Source: Vicinamibacterales bacterium
GTDB taxonomy: Bacteria; Acidobacteriota; Vicinamibacteria; Vicinamibacterales; 2-12-FULL-66-21
Assembly: GCA_035699745.1 (NCBI GenBank)
Contig: DASSPH010000070.1
Location: 1 to 64,000 of the forward strand
DNA length: 64,000 bases
Direction of reading: 5' to 3'
The stretch's first letter is position 1, and each line of letters opens with the position of its first letter. This document shows, piece by piece, positions 62,302 through 64,000 of this stretch. Below the pieces are notes generated by a model, which worked only from the letters and a program-made list of their open reading frames with translations, ran no database searches and had not been told where the DNA came from. The position numbers were made by a program, and so were the translations under genes.

Positions 62302-62357
62302 GATCCCGGATCCGCGATGCCGGATCCGGGATGATCGATCAGGGATTAAGGATTCGA
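62302..62357. terminator. GAT-phased heptad array forming a hairpin between convergent genes
   Basis: Eight consecutive 7-bp units, each starting GAT, fill 62302-62357. Within them ATCCCGGATCC (62303-62313) and GGATCCGGGAT (62322-62332) are an exact 11-bp inverted repeat with an 8-nt loop, so the RNA from either strand would fold. It lies between the convergent CDF and sugar-isomerase genes, where a bidirectional terminator is expected. No T-run follows, so if it terminates, it is not a classical intrinsic terminator. Confidence 0.75.
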
Positions 62358-62360
62358 CGG

Positions 62361-63506
62361 CTAGGTGCTGAGCGCGCGGCGGCAGTACTCGAGGCACTTG
62401 CGCACTTCCGCCACCGGGGTGGAATCCGCGGGCACCGTGTACTCCAATTCGATCGACGCCGGGAACTTCCACTTGTTCTTCCTGACCAGCTGCAGCACTT
62501 CCTTGATCGGCGTCTCTCCCTGGCCGAAGGGCAGGTTCAGCGCGCAGTGCTCCGGCGTGGTGCGGTCCTTGACGTGGAAGCTCGAGACGCGATCGTGGTA
62601 CTTCTGCAGGAACTGCATCGGCGTGCCGCCGATGTTGCCCGCCGCCACCCAGTGGCCGATGTCCACGTTCGCCATGTTGCCTTTCGAGAGGGCGAACGCC
62701 TTGTCGAAGGCGGTCATGCTCCCCTGCAGATGCGTGTGGTAGGCGGCGTAGATCTTCTTCTTCATCGCGAAATCGCCGACGCGCTTGAGGATGGCGTCCG
62801 CGCCCTCGCCGGTCGGCAGCTCCAGCGTCGTGTGAGTGCATCCGAGCGCTTCGGCGACGTTGAAGATGTACTCGTACTCCTCGTCCGACATGTTCGGATT
62901 GAGCTGCTTCCACGCGTAGATGGTGACGCCGGCGTCGTTGTACATCTTGCGCAGCGCCTTGAACGTGTCCATCGACACCGAGGTGCGCCAGGCCTTGACC
63001 TTCGCGTTCTGCTCTTCCTGAGCGGCGCGCTGCTCCGCCGTGAGTTCGCCGCGCCCGCGGCCGCCGCCGACATCAGGTCGTCCCCCGCCGCGCGCTCCGG
63101 GAAGCGCATCGCCGCGCGGCGCCGCGTTGCACGGCTGGCCGTTCCACGACGAGTCGAACTGCGCCGGAGGCGCGTCCGCTGCGCCTTCGCCGCGGCGGCC
63201 GCGGCCGGCGCCGCGGCCGCCGCCGGGCCCGGTTGACGGAATCCCGGCGAAGCTCTCGACCGGACCGCCCATCAGCTCGATGGCGCTGATGCCGGAGTCG
63301 ACCACGTATTTCAGCGTCGCCTCGGCGCTCTGATCCGGCATCGCCCGGTAGCTGTAGGTGATCGCTCCGATCTGCACGCCTTCGATCAGCGAGTTCGGCT
63401 TCGCCTGCGCGAACGCACCAAAGATCGACTCTCCACGGCCCAGCAGCGCAGCCGCCGGGAGACCGGCGAGCGCCAGCCTTCCGAATTCCCGTCTCGTGTA
63501 CGACAT
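62361..63506 (-). CDS. Tat-exported sugar phosphate isomerase/epimerase (AP endonuclease-2-like TIM barrel)
   Basis: The 381-residue protein starts with a twin-arginine signal (SYTRREFGRLALAGLPAAALL). The TIM barrel follows: LIEGVQIGAITYSYRAM, YVVDSGISAIELMGGPVESFAG, IFNVAEALGCTHTTLELPTG, AAYHTHLQGS, MANVDIGHWVAAG and VSSFHVKDRT with likely metal-binding Glu, Asp, His and Glu residues. A Gly/Arg-rich insertion (about 95-165) interrupts the barrel and looks disordered. Such enzymes act on sugars or inositols outside the cytoplasm; the exact reaction is unknown. The ATG at 63506 has GGAG 7 nt upstream. It probably shares an operon with the Gfo/Idh gene upstream. Confidence 0.88.
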   Translation of the reverse strand: MSYTRREFGRLALAGLPAAALLGRGESIFGAFAQAKPNSLIEGVQIGAITYSYRAMPDQSAEATLKYVVDSGISAIELMGGPVESFAGIPSTGPGGGRGAGRGRRGEGAADAPPAQFDSSWNGQPCNAAPRGDALPGARGGGRPDVGGGRGRGELTAEQRAAQEEQNAKVKAWRTSVSMDTFKALRKMYNDAGVTIYAWKQLNPNMSDEEYEYIFNVAEALGCTHTTLELPTGEGADAILKRVGDFAMKKKIYAAYHTHLQGSMTAFDKAFALSKGNMANVDIGHWVAAGNIGGTPMQFLQKYHDRVSSFHVKDRTTPEHCALNLPFGQGETPIKEVLQLVRKNKWKFPASIELEYTVPADSTPVAEVRKCLEYCRRALST

Positions 63507-63532
63507 CGCTCTCTCCTCGGTCTTGATCCGAG

Positions 63533-63619
63533 GGCGTCGCCCCCGGACTCCCCTCCGCACGCGCTCGCGCGCGCCACCGGCACGCCCCCTGTGCGTGCTC
63601 ACCCGCCGACGCCCGCTCG
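63533..63619. repeat. GC-rich dispersed intergenic repeat, copy 2
   Basis: It matches the copy at 46344-46445 block by block (GGGC..CGCCCC, CGG.CTC.CCT, GCACGC.CTCG.GCG, CACCGGC.CGC.CC, GCGTG.TCAC). It sits directly between the stop of the Gfo/Idh gene (63621) and the Tat isomerase, in the same orientation relative to the genes as copy 1, that is, after one stop and before the next start on the minus strand. Confidence 0.7.
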
Positions 63620-63620
63620 T

Positions 63621-64000
63621 CTAGGTGACGGCTTTGAGCTCCCACCCCTTGCGGAAGAACGGCTTCACGAACGTGTTCGCCTCGCGGCTGTTCGTGAACG
63701 CCATCTTCTTCGCGTCCCACAGCAGCTTGCCGGGCACGCGCGCCGCGATCGCGCCGAGCACCATCCACTCGGTGTACGGCCCGGCGATGCCGAAGTGCGA
63801 ACACGCCGCCTCGCCCCCCTTGCAGGCGCGGATCCAGTCGCGCTGATGTCCCGGCGATCGCGTCAGGCTGCGCGGCGGCAGCTTGTAGTCCGCCCAGCGG
63901 CTGCCCGGCAGGAGCCCGACGCTCTCGCCGCGGCCGCCGGTGCCGAGGTAGCCCCTGGTCCCGACGAACACGGTGTTGTAGCCGCTGCCCTGCGGCGCAG
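63621..64000 (-). CDS. Gfo/Idh/MocA-family oxidoreductase, C-terminal part (5' end beyond the window)
   Basis: This minus-strand frame is open from the window edge to the TGA... stop at 63621-63623 (about 126 residues visible). It includes APQGSGYNTVFVGTRGYLGTGG, WADYKLPPRSLTRSPGHQRDWIRACKGGEAACSHFGIAGPYTEWMVLGAIAARVPGKLLWDAKKM. The RSPGHQRDWIRACKGG phrase and the GPYTEWMVLGAIA stretch are typical of Tat-exported Gfo/Idh/MocA proteins of acidobacteria and planctomycetes. The NAD-binding domain is outside the window. It is upstream of the isomerase gene and likely acts on a related sugar. Confidence 0.85.
   Translation of the reverse strand, partial: APQGSGYNTVFVGTRGYLGTGGRGESVGLLPGSRWADYKLPPRSLTRSPGHQRDWIRACKGGEAACSHFGIAGPYTEWMVLGAIAARVPGKLLWDAKKMAFTNSREANTFVKPFFRKGWELKAVT

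Overview
The window looks like chromosome from a GC-rich, Gram-negative-type soil bacterium, most probably an acidobacterium of the Vicinamibacteria type. This is inferred from gene content (a TonB-dependent receptor with a carboxypeptidase-like plug extension, a CBM9/DUF5916-like outer-membrane protein, several M28 peptidases, Tat-exported sugar isomerase and Gfo/Idh proteins, ECF and LytTR regulators) and from strong G/C use at third codon positions. Taxonomy was not tested by alignment. Genes are densely packed, often with ATGA, GTGA or TGATG stop/start overlaps. I saw no rRNA, tRNA, insertion sequence, prophage or CRISPR array.

Layout. 1-2022: the tail of a possible epimerase gene, a heptad repeat array, and a NarL-type two-component pair. 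2137-5062: an outer-membrane CBM9-like protein and a small exported HExxH protein. 5052-12307: a phosphate/polyphosphate island, with a CHAD-SixA-DUF155 operon diverging from ppx, two tandem thymidylate-kinase-like genes, pstB and phoU. 12306-14859: an octad repeat hairpin, yacG, citrate synthase and a glutaminyl-cyclase-like M28 enzyme. 14866-16892: a kup K+ transporter behind a recognisable c-di-AMP (ydaO/yuaA) riboswitch. 16964-21893: small membrane and metal-binding proteins, a TonB receptor and an ECF sigma/anti-sigma pair. 21847-25531: pyrophosphatase, an isopropylmalate-synthase-like enzyme and an FHA-GAF-PP2C phosphatase. 25550-29201: a Zn/Mn-type uptake operon that contains no ATPase gene. 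29260-31148: a rhomboid protease and a BNR-like exported protein.

31155-44852 is one eight-gene minus-strand operon: TPR/peptidase-MA, DUF4159, MoxR ATPase, DUF58, BatA-VWA, a DUF4175-like coiled-coil protein, VWA/amidotransferase-like, and a caspase-fold protein that lacks the expected cysteine but carries an EF-hand loop. 44934-49436 holds a PIG-V-like mannosyltransferase and a ketosynthase/FAD-reductase/isoprenylcysteine-methyltransferase-like set. 49526-54551: M28 peptidase, lon and an arabinokinase-N-terminal-like glycosyltransferase. 54555-58547: a decayed Tat-signal gene, a PmtA-like methyltransferase, a metallophosphoesterase, a homocysteine methyltransferase/MTHFR fusion and a solitary nuoI. 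58581-62240: lytS, a lytTR regulator, lepB and a cation diffusion facilitator in one overlapping operon. 62361-64000: a Tat-exported sugar isomerase/epimerase and the end of a Gfo/Idh/MocA gene.

The most notable signals are: the phosphate island with a kinase paralogue whose Walker A lysine is replaced by arginine; the riboswitch before kup; intergenic arrays of 7- and 8-bp units, several arranged as opposing arms able to form hairpins; a GC-rich dispersed repeat present twice; and the MoxR/VWA operon ending in a caspase-like pseudoenzyme with an EF-hand. In several upstream genes a -10-like hexamer lies only 5-8 nt before the start codon, suggesting leaderless transcripts.
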